The notes under the pieces were generated by a model. That model had not been told where the DNA came from and did not search any database. It saw only the letters and a program-made list of their open reading frames with translations. The position numbers were made by a program, and so were the translations under genes. Positions 37,763 to 51,039 of a stretch of 64,000 nt of DNA are shown here, piece after piece. This DNA comes from Apostichopus japonicus (lineage: Eukaryota; Echinodermata; Holothuroidea; Aspidochirotida; Stichopodidae). The DNA is taken from assembly GCF_037975245.1 (NCBI RefSeq), contig NC_092575.1, forward strand, positions 7,911,001-7,975,000, given 5' to 3'. Positions within the stretch are counted from its first letter, which is position 1; each line of letters begins with the position of its first letter.

Positions 37763-39269
37763 ACAGATCTTCTGTTACAAGCAGAAGAAATTATTTACAT
37801 ATTGGTAACACATCCTTGAACTTTTACCTTTTTTTTTTTTTTTTTTCTTATTTCCAACCTTCTTCTCACGCACATACCCTGACCTCTGACAATTTTTTAA
37901 CTCATACCATATGAAACAGACTTCCTTTCTTGCCCCCAAACATATTTTTTTGCAATGCTCAATTACAAGCACCAGATAACCAACATACTTTCCTGGTACA
38001 TTAGAGCAAAATCTCCGGTTCCTGAATGTCAATTCTCTCTGTTTGAAGCCTTCACGTGCAGCTGGTCGGGGGAATATCCCCAAGTTCTGCTTTCTCTCAC
38101 GAGCAGCGCAAGTAGATTGCGAGTGATGAATGCAAGTCAAATCGATAAAATTTATGCACACAGTTGTAGCAGTCGTTCCCGGGTAGAGAATGATGCTTTG
38201 GAAAAATCTTCCTTTTTAGCTACATGTATGCATATAACAATTATTGATGTTTGAACAAAACAAAACAAAAAAGGTCCCTTTTGGGCATCCATTAAAATTT
38301 TAGCCTACTCAGAAATGATGTGTATACATGTATGCATATACAACAGACTGGTTGAATATGAACACACTAAAGGACAATACTTGAATGAAGAAGATATAAT
38401 TAAGACCAACTCTAGCTCGTGCCAAATAAAGTTAAACAATTACCTTCTGCCTTCAAATGAAAATTAATGCAGGCATGTGTGGGAAGTTAAAGTTTCATCA
38501 ATTTTTTGATTAAATATATTATTTTTTTGTCTATTGAAAGTCCATAACATTTGTAGGTTGATATTTATAACTAGTGAATGAAGTGAAGTGCAGTTTGCTA
38601 CAAACAACTTCTAAGAGTTAATTAATTGCTTGGATATGATGGTTTTCTCAAAACAGGCTTGTTCTAGTATTGAAAAAATATCTTTTTCAATCATATTGTT
38701 TTTTTTTAATAATTTAGGTTGTTTACTTAATTCGGTTACATGTGGCTGCCCGACTAGCATAAGTTGATTCCCACCCAACCTCCCCCCACCCCCATCCCCT
38801 CCCCTTCCCCTTTTCTCTATCTCTCAAAGACAAGTTGATCTCAAAGACTAGTTGATCATAGAAATAGATTAAGAAATTACGTAGGTAATTATTGATCGAT
38901 AAATTTTATAAGTTATGCTTGATAAATATGCCCTGCTAATCAACAACAGCATTTTAAAGCGGTTATTTTTTCCCTCCATTTGTAACTTTCCAGTTGAATT
39001 TCTTTCAGTATTATATCATCATCATAAATGTTAGAGCTAATAGCTTTTTGATCTAGCAGACTAGCAAGATTGACATATGGTCAACCTTTGAACACAAACA
39101 CAGACAGTCCTCTACATAGAGCTGTCACCAACAGCCAACACCTACACCTGACATAACTAGTCCAGCAAATGCAAAATCCCTTCTTCATTCAGTGTGCAAC
39201 TATCTTGGAAATTTATTCAGGACTGCTAGCAAAAATATTCCCCAAAATTTGCCCGTTTTTTTTATTCAT

Positions 39270-39860
39270 CGCACCACAGGGTCGCTCAGCCCATTAACCG
39301 GAATTCAGGTAAGAAATTTGCTGCCTGGGTGTAATTTAATCTGAATTAGCAATCCCAACAAATATTATCTTTCTGTTTTTCCTGCGAGGTGTTTGGTAGC
39401 GTTTGATTGACATCCTGTGAATGTGTTGCCTACTTGAGTCCTAAACCATCAGCTTCCATCATCATCCTACAGCAGTGCTGCGGCCCTATCGGTTTTCATT
39501 TCAATGTCAATCCCGCCACTTCAAAAGCACTGCCTAGTTTACCTGCAGACTGAGAAGTATGGGGGCGAATAAAGGTACAGTTATTTGCCAACACTTCTCC
39601 TCACCACTTATCGCCACACCTGATGTCATTCTTCCTTTCATATACAGTATGAATTATTCAAAAAACCAATTTGTGACAATTGTTCCACATAAAGGGAGGC
39701 CCGTCGTAAAAAGCCCCGAAGAAGGGAAGACGACGTTCTCGGGGAAAATGCATCGCATTGTGTCAGGGAAGCTCTTTTGTGGACTTTTAACACACGTCTA
39801 CAGATCCATGCTGAACAATAGTAGAGTGAACTCACAGGTATTATTGGGATCAATGGTTTG
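39270..39860. promoter_or_regulatory. Candidate conserved non-coding segment
   Basis: The segment is richer in GC than its surroundings and free of simple repeats. It holds a PBX-type TGATTGACAT (39404-39413) and a SOX-type ACAATTGTTCC near 39678-39688. Its open frames (for example 39559-39861 plus, 100 codons) resemble no family I know. A 29-nt micro-exon-like unit is embedded at 39280-39308. Regulatory function is only an inference. Confidence 0.2.
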
Positions 39861-40165
39861 ATGGGGTTAAACGGTCATTGATTTTGGCATTTCTATGGTG
39901 ATGTCTCCACAATATGGGAGGAGCTCACAGTTGAACCAGAAAGGAACGCTTCAATAATTTCCGAGTTCACAAACAAATGCAAAGCTCATAAATCCTTGGA
40001 TAATTTAATTGGTATCGTTGCTCACTCATCCACACAAATGGTGAATCTATATTGTCATTCATACGTCCATCCATTAGAACGTTCATTCCCTTCACACACT
40101 TTGTCTAGCTTAATAGTGAGTTTTTTAAATCTCACATGCCTTCTCCTCTACCTCCCTCCTCCCTA

Positions 40166-40179
40166 CCCCCCCCCCCCCC
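40166..40179. repeat. Poly(C) tract, C14, followed by A7
   Basis: The tract closes a pyrimidine-rich stretch of CTCC words. Confidence 0.95.
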
Positions 40180-40666
40180 AAAAAAACATTCAAGCAAAGC
40201 TCTTTTCATTTGCGAGATATTAGGATAATAATGGAACTTCACATGAAAGGAAAGACTTGAACAAGTCTACAAATGACTATAAGCCACTGAAGATGTGCAT
40301 TTGCTACATTTTCAGACTGTCTTTCATCTTTTTAATCTTTTAAATCATTTTATCTTTTAAAAGTGGCCTCTGCAAATGTTGGGGACATTATTGACAGCCT
40401 AATACTAGCATTGTTTTCGCTTTAGTAGAACCACCCCCTCAGATTTACCTTTGGCAAGCATCAGCACAACTGTTGTACAATATTAATCATACTCATTCAG
40501 TACCATAACAGATATATGACTATTTTTTCCCTGCTCACTACCCCTAATACTAATTCACTTTTCTGTCTTGCACAGTTGCACACCATCCCGTCCATCCATC
40601 CATTTGGTCTTAAATATGAAAAGTTTCAACTTTTTTTACGTTCATTCAAAAACAACCCTTTTTTAT

Positions 40667-40678
40667 GGGGGGGGGGGG
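40667..40678. repeat. Poly(G) tract, G12
   Basis: Twelve G after a T-rich stretch, passing into GAGGGGAGGAG. Confidence 0.95.
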
Positions 40679-41139
40679 AGGGGAGGAGATAGATATCTAT
40701 TTTATGACCAAACCCTGAAGATTTCCATCTTCTTCAAATCTCAAATTTATTGGAGAACCATCAAGTGTCATTCAAGCAGTATTCAGAAAATATAAATAGG
40801 TCAAGAGTCTGAAAGGGAAAAAAATGCCAGGAGAAAAAATACCTCATAAAATGATGAAAGTGAGAGATTTCTGGCAAGACCTCCTCCTTCGACTGAGAGC
40901 GCGGCCCCACCCCTCAAAATATAAGAGGAGCGAGGTATGGAACTATGCTAATTACAGTACGCAAGAACATACACCATGTTAAAGAAACTTCTCTTGCACT
41001 TCAAAGAACAAGTGGAGAGGTTATGCACTGAGGCCCCCCTCCCCCCTCCCCATGGTGTCACATAGAGAATTTTATATATTTTTAGGCAGAGAAAAGTTAG
41101 CCCACAGGTATAAGTATCTTGATAGTCATACAATTTTCC

Positions 41140-41195
41140 TTCTGGCTTCCATGATACAGCAGTCGGTAATCACACGGCCTGAAGTTTGAGCCCCT
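41140..41195 (+). mobile_element. Possible tRNA-derived SINE head, decayed
   Basis: GCAGTCGGTAATCACACGGC followed by CTGAAGTTTGAGCCC has the order and spacing of a tRNA D-arm, anticodon region and B box (the GTTYRANNC core appears as GTTTGAGCC). The A box is poor and no tail or target duplication was found. Could be chance. Confidence 0.2.
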
Positions 41196-42131
41196 GTTTG
41201 TATTACTCATCTCAGCACAATATGCAGATTGGTAAAGTACATATACAGGACTAAACCATTTTCTGGTCATTTTGACAAACCAAATAAAGATATCAAATGG
41301 CAATATTTTTGTTTCATAACATCAAAATTCATCCTGTGCAGTTGCTAACATTAGTGAGTTATATGCAAGGATATTCACAATAGGGGTTCATATGTATATA
41401 TATATACAAAAGGATATAATCACAAAGGGGGATATGTATATAACCATCATTCATTAAAACAGTAGGAGTTAGATTACCCTTTCATCCTCCGTTAAAGAAA
41501 CGACATTAATAATGTTTCTGACAGTTTTTATCATCTGCCAATTCACATCTAGCAGTTCTGGCCCCCTTGAGAATGTTCCACCAAGCTTAACATTCGCAGG
41601 TCTGAAAGGTTTCTGTCAATGACATAAATTTGTCATCGTAACTGATCGCTATCAATGATTTCCCCAAACAGTCAATTAACTAATTTATAAAGCTAGTTGG
41701 ATTCTCTGCAATGTTCCCCCAAACACTTATCAGCCTCAACTATTGAGTCAGCCTCTCGGAGCTGATGGGGTTAATTTCCCAAAAAAGTTATCCAGTAATT
41801 ACCAAGTTTTTATCTTCCTCGTATTCTGTTAAAGATTCCTTGCAGTACATACTCTGCCAATCCAATCACCTTAATCACTTTTCAGACTTTAATTACATTA
41901 ATCAAGAGTTTCAATTAAGCAAATAGTAAAGTCAAGCCTGTATTAATCAGCTTATAGATGCAGCCGGCTATCACACAGACAAACAACTTTAATGATAACA
42001 ACAATAAAATCAAAGAATAGAAGTCAAGACAGGCTCTTGTCAATGAGGTTACAAGTTTATGTGAACTTAGGTAATATTTTGAAAGTTTGTTCATTATCCC
42101 TAGTCTCTCACCCAACCAACCCCTGCTGTCT

Positions 42132-42144
42132 CCCCCCCCCCCCC
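42132..42144. repeat. Poly(C) tract, C13
   Basis: Thirteen C within a pyrimidine-rich stretch. Confidence 0.95.
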
Positions 42145-44286
42145 ACGGCCCCTCTTACCCCATTTGCTTTCAAAAAGGAAATAACAAAGATAAATATTTA
42201 TCTTATTTTCTCCCAGTCAGGCAGACTTTCTTTTCTTCATGTATGCTAGTATACTGAAACATGAGTTTTGCAGAATTAAAATAGAATGGCTCCTTCCCAT
42301 GTAAAGCTTTCATAATCCATAAACCTCATAAGATCATATTTTAAGATAATATACAATGAGGATTTCTTCATTTCATATCATTAAGTTTAAAGTTCAAGGT
42401 GTATCATACATATTGAACAATAATTTGTCAGTCAATGCCAGTGGAATCTCTTACTCCTAGATCATTTAAAAAAAAAAATTCCCTGACTAAGCTAGAGTTC
42501 ATATATTTCACGTCTTCTTAGGTTTCCCTTCATGATCTTTAGTTTTTAATTGTCAGGTAAACTATGGGTAAGATTGATGTTAAGTCCAAGGTCTATTTCT
42601 CTCCCATCATGAACACCCATCTTTTAATATCAAAAATCATAAATCATTTGAAGATGACAGGGTACACGATACTGTAGAATCCCGAGGATTAGGACAGGTT
42701 GTATGAGCAGGCCACACAATTAGTAGGGCTTACTTTGTCCTCCAAAGTCCATACCGTAACTTACAATTCTTTGCTTTAAAAGATAAAATGTCCCTAAGAT
42801 AGATTGTCCTAAGAGACTGAGTAGTCTCTGCAGGATCTTGTAATGTAGGACATCTGTAAATTAATAACCAATGAGGATAAATTCATGCAATTTAATCAGA
42901 ATTTATCAAGTGAAAAAAATTCGGACATTCATAAAATGGTTGTGCAACTCCATATAAGTTGGAAAGAGTAACAAAGTTGCACAACATTTTGTGTTTGCAA
43001 CATTAATATGCTGGAAATACAAACAAATTTGTCAAACCTCACTAGAAAGTATTTAGGTAAGATTAGGAAAAGGAGAAACAACTAAACGAAAAAGCCTCAA
43101 CATTTTCCTTCTTTTTCTTTTCGTTTTTTCTCCATCTATGGGATAGATGGACACAGAGTTTCATATAAATGACAAAGAATTTAAGAAATTCGAAAACTTA
43201 TAGAACTGTAGAAATAATTTGCTTCAATATAAACGCAAATAACAAAATGCATTGCTATTTAACTTGAGCTTTAAATTTTAATTGTGAATCACCTTAAATC
43301 TGGATCTGAGAAATTTACGATTTGTTTAACTGCTACAAGTTTTCCTTCTTCAAAGCATGAAATATCAGAACATCTTCAGAATGTGCCACGTGAGTGTTGT
43401 ATTAAATGTTGTATTGCATGATCAATGTCTTAAGTGTATGACGCATTTAGTGCCATTAACACAGGAATTCAAGAACGCTGGTTACTTAGGAAATACACAA
43501 TTAAACTACCAAAATTAGCTTTTGAAACTACAGCATATTAAATTGTTATGATATTAAACGGTAAATTATTTCTGCTTAAAATGTGGTCATTACGAATCCA
43601 GCTTCCATCACAAAAGAACAGACTAGTCTATTATCAATAATATCAGTAGTTATTTCCATTACCATCACCCTTAAATAAAATCAGGGGCAAAATTGAAATA
43701 CAATTATTGAGACAACCTTTTCCTCAGACGTTCCATTACATGAAGTAAAAAAACCTCCACGCCAATCAACACACTTAAATCTCTCCTATATAATGCTAAT
43801 GGCTCCCGGCTAATTGGGAAAAGTTGGACTGTTTCGTATAACTAATTTCACACAACATTTCACAATGTCATTATGAAGCCATTACTTTCTTGATGAAGAC
43901 TGACTTAATATATGCCCACTGTGACAACAGGAAATGGTCCAATTAAAGAACACACAATTGCAAAGAACGTCACACGTCATGTCTATACGCTCTGTACATG
44001 CCGTGCAGAATGTATCTTGTCATTGTAACGATGAAGCCCAATAATATCTTAAAAATTGTTTCACATCACTTGATGTCTGTTCAAGAAATCAAAATGCAGA
44101 CTGTGTGATTTCATGTTGTGACTTCAAACTAGCGACAAATTGATTAACTTAACATTGTGCAGGAACATGGGTCTTGACAGATGAAAATCATTTTGCTTTC
44201 GTCTTTTGGCTTCTAATGACACATTTTAAGAAGGGAACATGAATTCCTTAATCAAACTAGTTGTTCAACAAAACAGAATGCACAGG

Positions 44287-44334
44287 GGGCGCTGTAAATT
44301 GAGGGTGCTGTAAGTTGAGGGCGCTGTACATTGA
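44287..44334. repeat. Tandem repeat, 16-bp unit, 3 copies
   Basis: GGGCGCTGTAAATTGA, GGGTGCTGTAAGTTGA and GGGCGCTGTACATTGA are adjacent, with one or two changes each. Confidence 0.95.
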
Positions 44335-45894
44335 TGCCACATACAGGACTACCTATCTCAGATCAACACTGACTTTCATACTAGTAGACCATTCTAATAC
44401 TGACAGTGGTGTCTTTTTCTCTGGAAAGTCTAATTAATGCAAATGAAGCAGTTAATTTGACGATGCTGATATAATCCAGTAGGATATATACAGGATATAT
44501 ATATACAGTTGTAAATGGTGAAGGTTTGATGGATGTTACTTATGCCTAAAATATAAAAAAAATCGTTAAAGAACATGTTGTCCATGAACTGCAAGTTACT
44601 GATAATCCCTCTGCCCGTTGAGCTCCAGAAATACCTAAACATGAAAGTAACAGAATTCTCAATTGTGACTATGTTGGCATAGATTCGTGTGGAGGAATAC
44701 ATTCCAAGACACTGCTGTTCCCCTCTGTTTACCTTGAGACACTACTGCATATGAAAATGTGGAATAATCAAAAGCCTACTAACCTACATGCTGTATCTCA
44801 GCCTGGGTAAATGCCACTCTGTGTTCATGTAAGAAGATCCCTGCAGCTACATATCACTTGGACATTTCATCGCCCTTTTAGATTTTCTAGGAATACCAGG
44901 ATTCAAATTTTGCAATATCCAATACCTTGTGTGCTTGAAAGCTACAGAATCCTTTGTTCATACAGCCCATATCAACCACTTAACAGAACTTCTCATGTTG
45001 ACCATATTATTAAATTAAAACCAATCTCCAAATGAAATTTCAGTAAATGTCAGAATGTTCTATCCTTCGACAACTATTAAAGGAAGATTCACGATCTTGT
45101 TCATCAAATCCACCTTCAGTCATCATTCTCTGTGAAGACTACGCTTAAATATGAGAACGGACATTCTTCGACAGTCAAAAAAACTGATACCGTAATATCC
45201 GTATTGCTCCTATTTGACATCACCCATGCATTGATTGACTGATGAAAACTGTCCATTTAATGATATACCCTATCCTGAATTTAATGAGATAAATTTAAAA
45301 GTAACATAAATGAAAAACAAAAAAAAACATATAAAGTGAGGCTTACATGCCTTGCTTATCTCCATGTATTTGTATGCCCATCAATAACATGCAAGGCCTG
45401 ACTGACCAACCCAACTTGAGAGATATGGTTTTCCAAGCTGATTAGCATAATTGACCGATTTTGACGTGAGGAAATTTGAAAACATCCTTTGGTATGGATT
45501 TTGGATGCATGCCTTAGGTTGGAGTTAAGTCAGATACTAACTATATAACCGTTGTCGTATTACACTAGAAATATTTATATCTCATGAAAATCTGGACATG
45601 TAAGAATCTGTATTGAAGTATTCAGCAGCAACTGGTATTCAATACATAAACAAGTCCATGCGGTATCACAGGTTAAATATCACTTAATATGTGTGGACTT
45701 GAAAACTCCAATATTGACTAATAATGAAAGCTGTTAGAAAGAAAGTAGTATTTTTAGTATTATTGGTCGAAAATCAGCAGCACCGGTAGTTTGAATAATT
45801 CTTCGATCGATCAATACATATAGGATAATTTAGATCAAAATTACGGTATCATGTCATAACAATAATTTTTTAAGAGCCAAGGGGTTAGGACTGC

Positions 45895-45909
45895 GGGGGG
45901 GGGGGGGGG
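45895..45909. repeat. Poly(G) tract, G15
   Basis: Fifteen consecutive G, among the longest homopolymers of this kind in the window. Confidence 0.95.
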
Positions 45910-46217
45910 ACTGAGGTGATTGGAGAGAATAATTTTGCAATGGAAACCATATAACAAGTCTGTCTTAACCCACTTAGTAAACTTGAAAGCAATCATTTTG
46001 AATGTTCTCAAAACATAGTTTGTGCCCATGTTCCCAAAGCATTTAGCAAAGATATCCACTGTCTGCAGATATCATATTTTCAATTTTTCCTTTTCTACCT
46101 CAGACAAAGAATTCATTATTCCATTGCCATATTTTTACCTACTGTACATTCACTTCTTCGGTTCATATTGCCTTTAAATCTCAGCATGGCACAAAAGTAA
46201 CGTTATCTTTAGCAATT

Positions 46218-46232
46218 CCCCCCCCCCCCCCC
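46218..46232. repeat. Poly(C) tract, C15
   Basis: Fifteen consecutive C only about 310 bp from the G15 tract, so the two tracts could pair as inverted homopolymers. Confidence 0.95.
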
Positions 46233-47195
46233 ACTCCCTTCAACAATTCATTTACTCCATTCTCTGAAACTCATTTGAAAATGAACTCTCCATTTCGGCC
46301 ACTGCAAGAAGAAACTGCCTAGCATATCTATATATATATTAAAAAAAATTGACACCATCCAAGGTACTGTGAAGTGATTCATAGATTTCAAATTTTGATG
46401 TTCAAAGACACGATATTCATCGAGCCTGCTTGGAAACTCAAAACCTCTCCTTTTCTCTCCACCTCTCTCTGGTTTTTTTTTTTCTTTTTCTTTTTTGTGC
46501 GTGAATCTGATAAAATGAAATTCTGAAGGGAGAAAAGCGATGATTAATTATGGTATGAAAGATCCAGGGTTGGAACTGGCGCTACAATTTCATAAGAGGA
46601 CCGAGCACTTGAAATATGAGGGAATCTTGCTAAAAAAAATATTCCCTATGAAAGAAAATTAGCTGGGAGTTGTTTCTCAAGAGAAGTATAAATCACGGCT
46701 TGAGTCGGGTCTCCCTGTTAATGAAGAACAGTTCTCTATTAATAATAACATATATATAAACTGGGGGTTTGCCTGATGAGATATTATTCCATGCGGTGAG
46801 CAATATACTCTTGTGAGGATATTCAGGACTCAAACAGAGTACTTGAACTATAAGGATAAAGATAAAGGAGCAAGGGAATAAGTTCCAGATATTGTTTATC
46901 AGGTATTTACCGTACAGTAGTACAAATACATTCCTAATTCACTTGTTTTCTTTTAAATTGTGCCAATGATGAGTCGTTGAACCATTTGAAGGAAACTAAT
47001 ACAACCAAGAATGTTTAAAACAACAAATCTTACATCTCAATCGTATCAGTTTTCTGTTTTATATGTTATTTTAAGTTTAATTAACAACAGCTGCTGACAA
47101 CAATAATATCAGTGAGTTTCTTAAATATTGCCAAAAGCAAATAGTTTTTGAAATCAATAAAAGAACATGCCTACAAATGTGAGTCGATTCATTTC

Positions 47196-47811
47196 CTTAT
47201 TTTATAACACCACAGTACTGAGGTTTCAGTCATTTACTTAAGTTGTCAACATTATTTAAAAACACCACAGTAACAAGCTTAAATCATCTACTTTAGTATG
47301 TTATATTACAACACCGCAGCACGAAGGTTAAGTCATCTACTTAAGTTACTAATAATATTTTATAACATACTAAGGTAAAGTAATTATTTAAGTTATCAAC
47401 ATTATTTTATTACACCACAATACTAAGGTTAAGTCATATATTTAAGTTACTAACATTATTTTATAACACAACAGTGCTAAGGTAGGGTCATTTACTTAAG
47501 TTATTAACATTGTTTTACAATACCACAGTACTAAGGTAAAGTCATTAATTTAAGTTATCAACATTATTTTATTACACCTCGATACTAAGGTAAAGTCATC
47601 TATTTAAGTTACTAACATTATTTTATAACACCACAGTACTAAGGGGTAAAGTCATTTACTTAAGTTATTAACATTGTTTTACAATACCACAATACTAAGG
47701 TAAAGTCATTTACTTAATTTATCAACATCATTTTATTACACCACAATACTAAGTTAAAGTCGTTTACTTAAGTTATCAACATTATTTTATTCGACCACAG
47801 TAAGTAATATT
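47196..47811. repeat. Minisatellite, ~54-bp unit, about 11 copies, with ABC higher-order structure
   Basis: The unit core is ACTAAGGTAAAGTCATTTAC followed by TTAAGTTA. Downstream of the TTAAGTTA anchor three variants occur: A (TTATCAACATTATTTTATTACACC), B (TTACTAACATTATTTTATAAC) and C (TTATTAACATTGTTTTACAAT). Their order is A 47388, B 47442, C 47496, A 47550, B 47604, C 47660, A 47714, A 47768. The first copies, 47196-47387, are more diverged. Trimer spacing is 162-164 bp. No open frame runs through the array. Confidence 0.93.
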
Positions 47812-47814
47812 TAC

Positions 47815-48855
47815 TATCACCACATTATTGTTACTACATAGCAATAAACCAGTGAGTTGTAACTAACTCCCTGAACAAACCTAGATTTTCAGATAATTAC
47901 ATTGTATCTATTTCTTTCAAATGTAGGGTGCAGGTAATATGCCAATATTGAAATAATAGAAGGAATTGGAAAAGTTAGAGGACGGGAACGGCATAATGTT
48001 TACTGGATCACTGATTTGCCTCAAGTTCTAATACAGAATTCAAGTTCAAGCATGTCATTTAAATTCATGAATATACTGCTAAATGATGTAAATCTATCTT
48101 GAATTGTAACTAAGACAGTTTCCATTGAAGTAGCCGACCGATATATACACTATACCACAGAGAGAGACATGCAAAAAAGGGTTAATGCTGCAGGCAGGCC
48201 ACCTGTGATGGGTTTCGTAACCTTCCGATGCTTTACTACTCTCATAAGAAAAGTAACAGCCAATGGCATCTCTGCATCACAGAGATGACATTGGCCCCTG
48301 TGATTGTTTATAGTAAGGACACAGAATTGTTAGCAAATGTAAACTTGCCGGAAAAAAAAGCAACTCTCTACATCAATTTGTTAATTTCATATTTTCCCCA
48401 AAAATCCTTCAGATAAATTCACCAAAGTGCGGAAGATAACAAATATGCAATTTTATGATTATATTCCGTTCTCAGAGCTTGTTGCCCTGGCTGTTTATCC
48501 ATGTTTGAAATTAAATGTAAAACCCAAACATTGAAAGAATTAAAAAAAAAACGATCTTTATTCATCCATTCAAAAGAACCTTTGACTTAATTTACAGTTG
48601 CTAATAAAGCACATTGTTACAGGCTTTTAACAACAAATTTATTGAAATCAATTCAAATAGTTGCTTATTTTCCTTCAAGCTGATAGTCCATATTTAAGAA
48701 AGAATCTGACATAAGGTTAGGGTCATGTACAGGACTATCAATCCAAACTTGAAGGTTTTTCTGCTAAAATTAATGCCATTTCCAAATAGTCTAGATACAG
48801 TATCTACAGTGAACTGGCTGACAAAGGGAGCTATCCCTCCTGTTGAATATAAACT
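47815..48855. other. Non-coding stretch, nothing recognised
   Basis: AT-rich sequence between two minisatellites, with no exon or element ends seen. Confidence 0.4.
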
Positions 48856-48860
48856 TAGTT

Positions 48861-48949
48861 GCAGCATGGTCAATTGAGGGCAGCAGCATGGTCAATTGAG
48901 GGCAGCATGGTCAATTGAGGGTAGCATGGTCAATTGAGGGCAGCAGCAG
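48861..48949. repeat. Tandem repeat, 19-22-bp unit, 4 copies
   Basis: GCAGCATGGTCAATTGAGG begins at 48861, 48883, 48902 and 48921 (the last as GTAGCATGG). A CAG triplet insertion makes the first period 22. The array ends in GCAGCAGCAG. Confidence 0.95.
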
Positions 48950-51035
48950 CCTTCAAATTTGTCCCAGTCTAACACAAAGTTGAAAAGAAATTAAAACATA
49001 TGTCAACCTCGATGAGATCCATGTTACAGAAAAAAACCATGTGACTGAATGCCTGACCTGCAATGACCATTTCAACTTTCAATTCTAGAAGTAGGTCAAT
49101 GTTGTAATAGAAGCGGATTTCTTCTGACTTTGTGGGGGATAAAGAGAAAGTTATGGAAGTTAGGCTCCTTCAACCATGTAAATGCCTCAACGATAAATTT
49201 ACAGTACAAGATCAATTACACGCTCATACTCAATGGAGACTATAGAGAGAAGCATTATTGCAATGATCAACAGACTAACGACTAACGATTCATGTTACAA
49301 ACCATCTAAGGTCTCCCTCCCAACTGATATTCAAACGATCATTGTTTAAGGTTGTAATCGGCATTCAGAGCGTATCCTCTCATGATATCTTGTTTATCAC
49401 TCACTATGAAAAGGTACTGTCTCTCAGCAGTAAACAACATTCCCCCCAAAAAGGTCTCCTTTCTTTACAATATTAGTGTCCATATCTATTTTGCCTGAAA
49501 CCAATACCAGTCGTTCTTTCACATTTCCTGAGGGCATGCCTCGTTATTCCCCCCGGGCCCCCCTACCTCCTGGGGTGCATGAAATGGAGTCGTTCTAAAA
49601 TTTAAGGCCTTCCATTCAAACAAAAATTGTTGGTGGTCAGGTGTCGCCCAAACAAAGGGTGTCACTTTCTGAAAATGGACCCACAGAGTAACCAAGAGGG
49701 TGAAAAACTAGTCACAAATGAAACCAAATCTGATGGAAGTCAAAAGAAACCCAATCAAGAGAAGAGGAGGAGGAGGAGGATGACCTGAGACCAGGACATC
49801 AGACGATAAATTTAAGCAGCCATTTTAAAATACTGCCGCCTGATATTATGAGTCACCTCACAAAATAGCTACTTGGGCAACTAACAAGCCATGAAAGCTC
49901 ACCATTTTGACCGAGAACACACCCACCCAAATTGGTTGTAAAATCATGGGGATTGAGGAATGCATATAATCTAGCTACAAGAGTAAAACATAAGATATAG
50001 CCACATTTATCTAGACATTGCTAAAAAGGAAGTGTTTGTCCATATTGCAAAATACACAAATGAGGACACCAAAGCCATAAATGGTACACAAAAGCTTCCT
50101 CACTCAGGGTAAACTAAAACTTAATTGTTCCTGACAACTCTCATTCACTGGTTGGTCTCTGCTAAAAAATGTTTTAGTCACTTAACATGCTGAGGTAACT
50201 TTCCTAAAGACTTGGTAAAGCCTGAAGATTCTTGAATTTCCTCAAGCCAAGGCAAAAGTATCCGAGAATCCCCCGGCATTACTTTCATGTAGGTTAAGCT
50301 TTAAATTGATGGGAAAAGAGTTTACCCTTCTGTTGTTTATCTGCATCTCCATCAAGTTCTACTTATGTCATTTTACATCACAATTCATCCTAACAGGTGC
50401 TTAATTTCAGATACATCCCACCCGGACATAATTGCAACCTCTCGCAAGCCTCCCAAACCCACTGAACAACGTACCGCGTTTTGGAGAGAAATGACCGTTG
50501 AATATGGAAAGCGGAGCGTATAAAAAATCTATAAAAGAATCACTTTGACAACCCTTGACGACCGCTGACCAGGTATGCTTTGAGAGACTATCACGAACAC
50601 TCAGAGAAGCGAAAAGCCTCTTACACGAGTTGTAATATCACAAGAGTGTCTGTCAATATCTGATGCCTATCTCAGTAATCAGCTCGCTAAACCTTCTGCA
50701 AACTGGGACAACTATAAGTATAAGGGGGATCCCTTGCAAGAAAGAGGGTTTACAAGAAAGATATTTATGATGGTAAAATTGACCACCGTTTTCGAGGGAA
50801 AAAAACGGCACGTTAACCGATAGGTAACTATGAGGAAGTAAACTGGAAATATGAAAGAGGAAATGAGGCCTGTATCCAAGGTTTCAAATATGTTATACTT
50901 TTGAAACAAATTGGCAAAACTTTGTATAATGTAACATTCAAGGTCACTGAGTCCAGAAAGGTGTCGCCATCCAAAGAGATTTCCTAACAAACTGCTGGAT
51001 TGGAAACTAAAAAGAGGGCAACGCAGTATCTAACT
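48950..51035. other. Non-coding stretch; (GAG)n patch and possible promoter-like segment
   Basis: A (GGA)n tract lies near 49765-49780. The 50440-50620 segment is richer in CpG, with two TATA-like words (GTATAAAAAATC and CTATAAAAGAATC, 50518-50541), but no adjoining open frame was recognised. Confidence 0.3.
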
Positions 51036-51039
51036 AAGA

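Larger units (their letters stand above)
35240..39265. other. Non-coding stretch with microsatellites
   Basis: Apart from the listed simple repeats, a C10 tract (36489-36498) and a T18 run (37829-37846), nothing is recognised. The 37775-38254 segment is open on both strands with unrelated, family-less translations. Confidence 0.35.
39870..44280. other. Non-coding stretch with possible regulatory segments
   Basis: No exon supported. Segments 41500-41910 and 43780-44050 are free of simple repeats and rich in homeodomain-type TAATTA/TTAAT cores, so they are candidates for constrained non-coding DNA. No proof is available from one sequence. Confidence 0.25.
44340..47190. other. Non-coding stretch, nothing recognised beyond homopolymers
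   Basis: No supportable exon. It includes G15 and C15 tracts listed separately and a CT/T-rich low-complexity patch near 46440-46500. Confidence 0.4.

Noticed and set aside
37775-38254. Overlapping open frames of 128 codons (minus) and 99 codons (plus)
   Set aside because: Neither translation resembles a known family, the minus frame includes a poly-Lys stretch from the T18 run, and no splice sites frame either one.
44730-44760. Apparent 12-nt minus-strand micro-exon between ATATGCAG and GTAAAC
   Set aside because: Too short and with a weak pyrimidine tract; expected by chance in a window this size.
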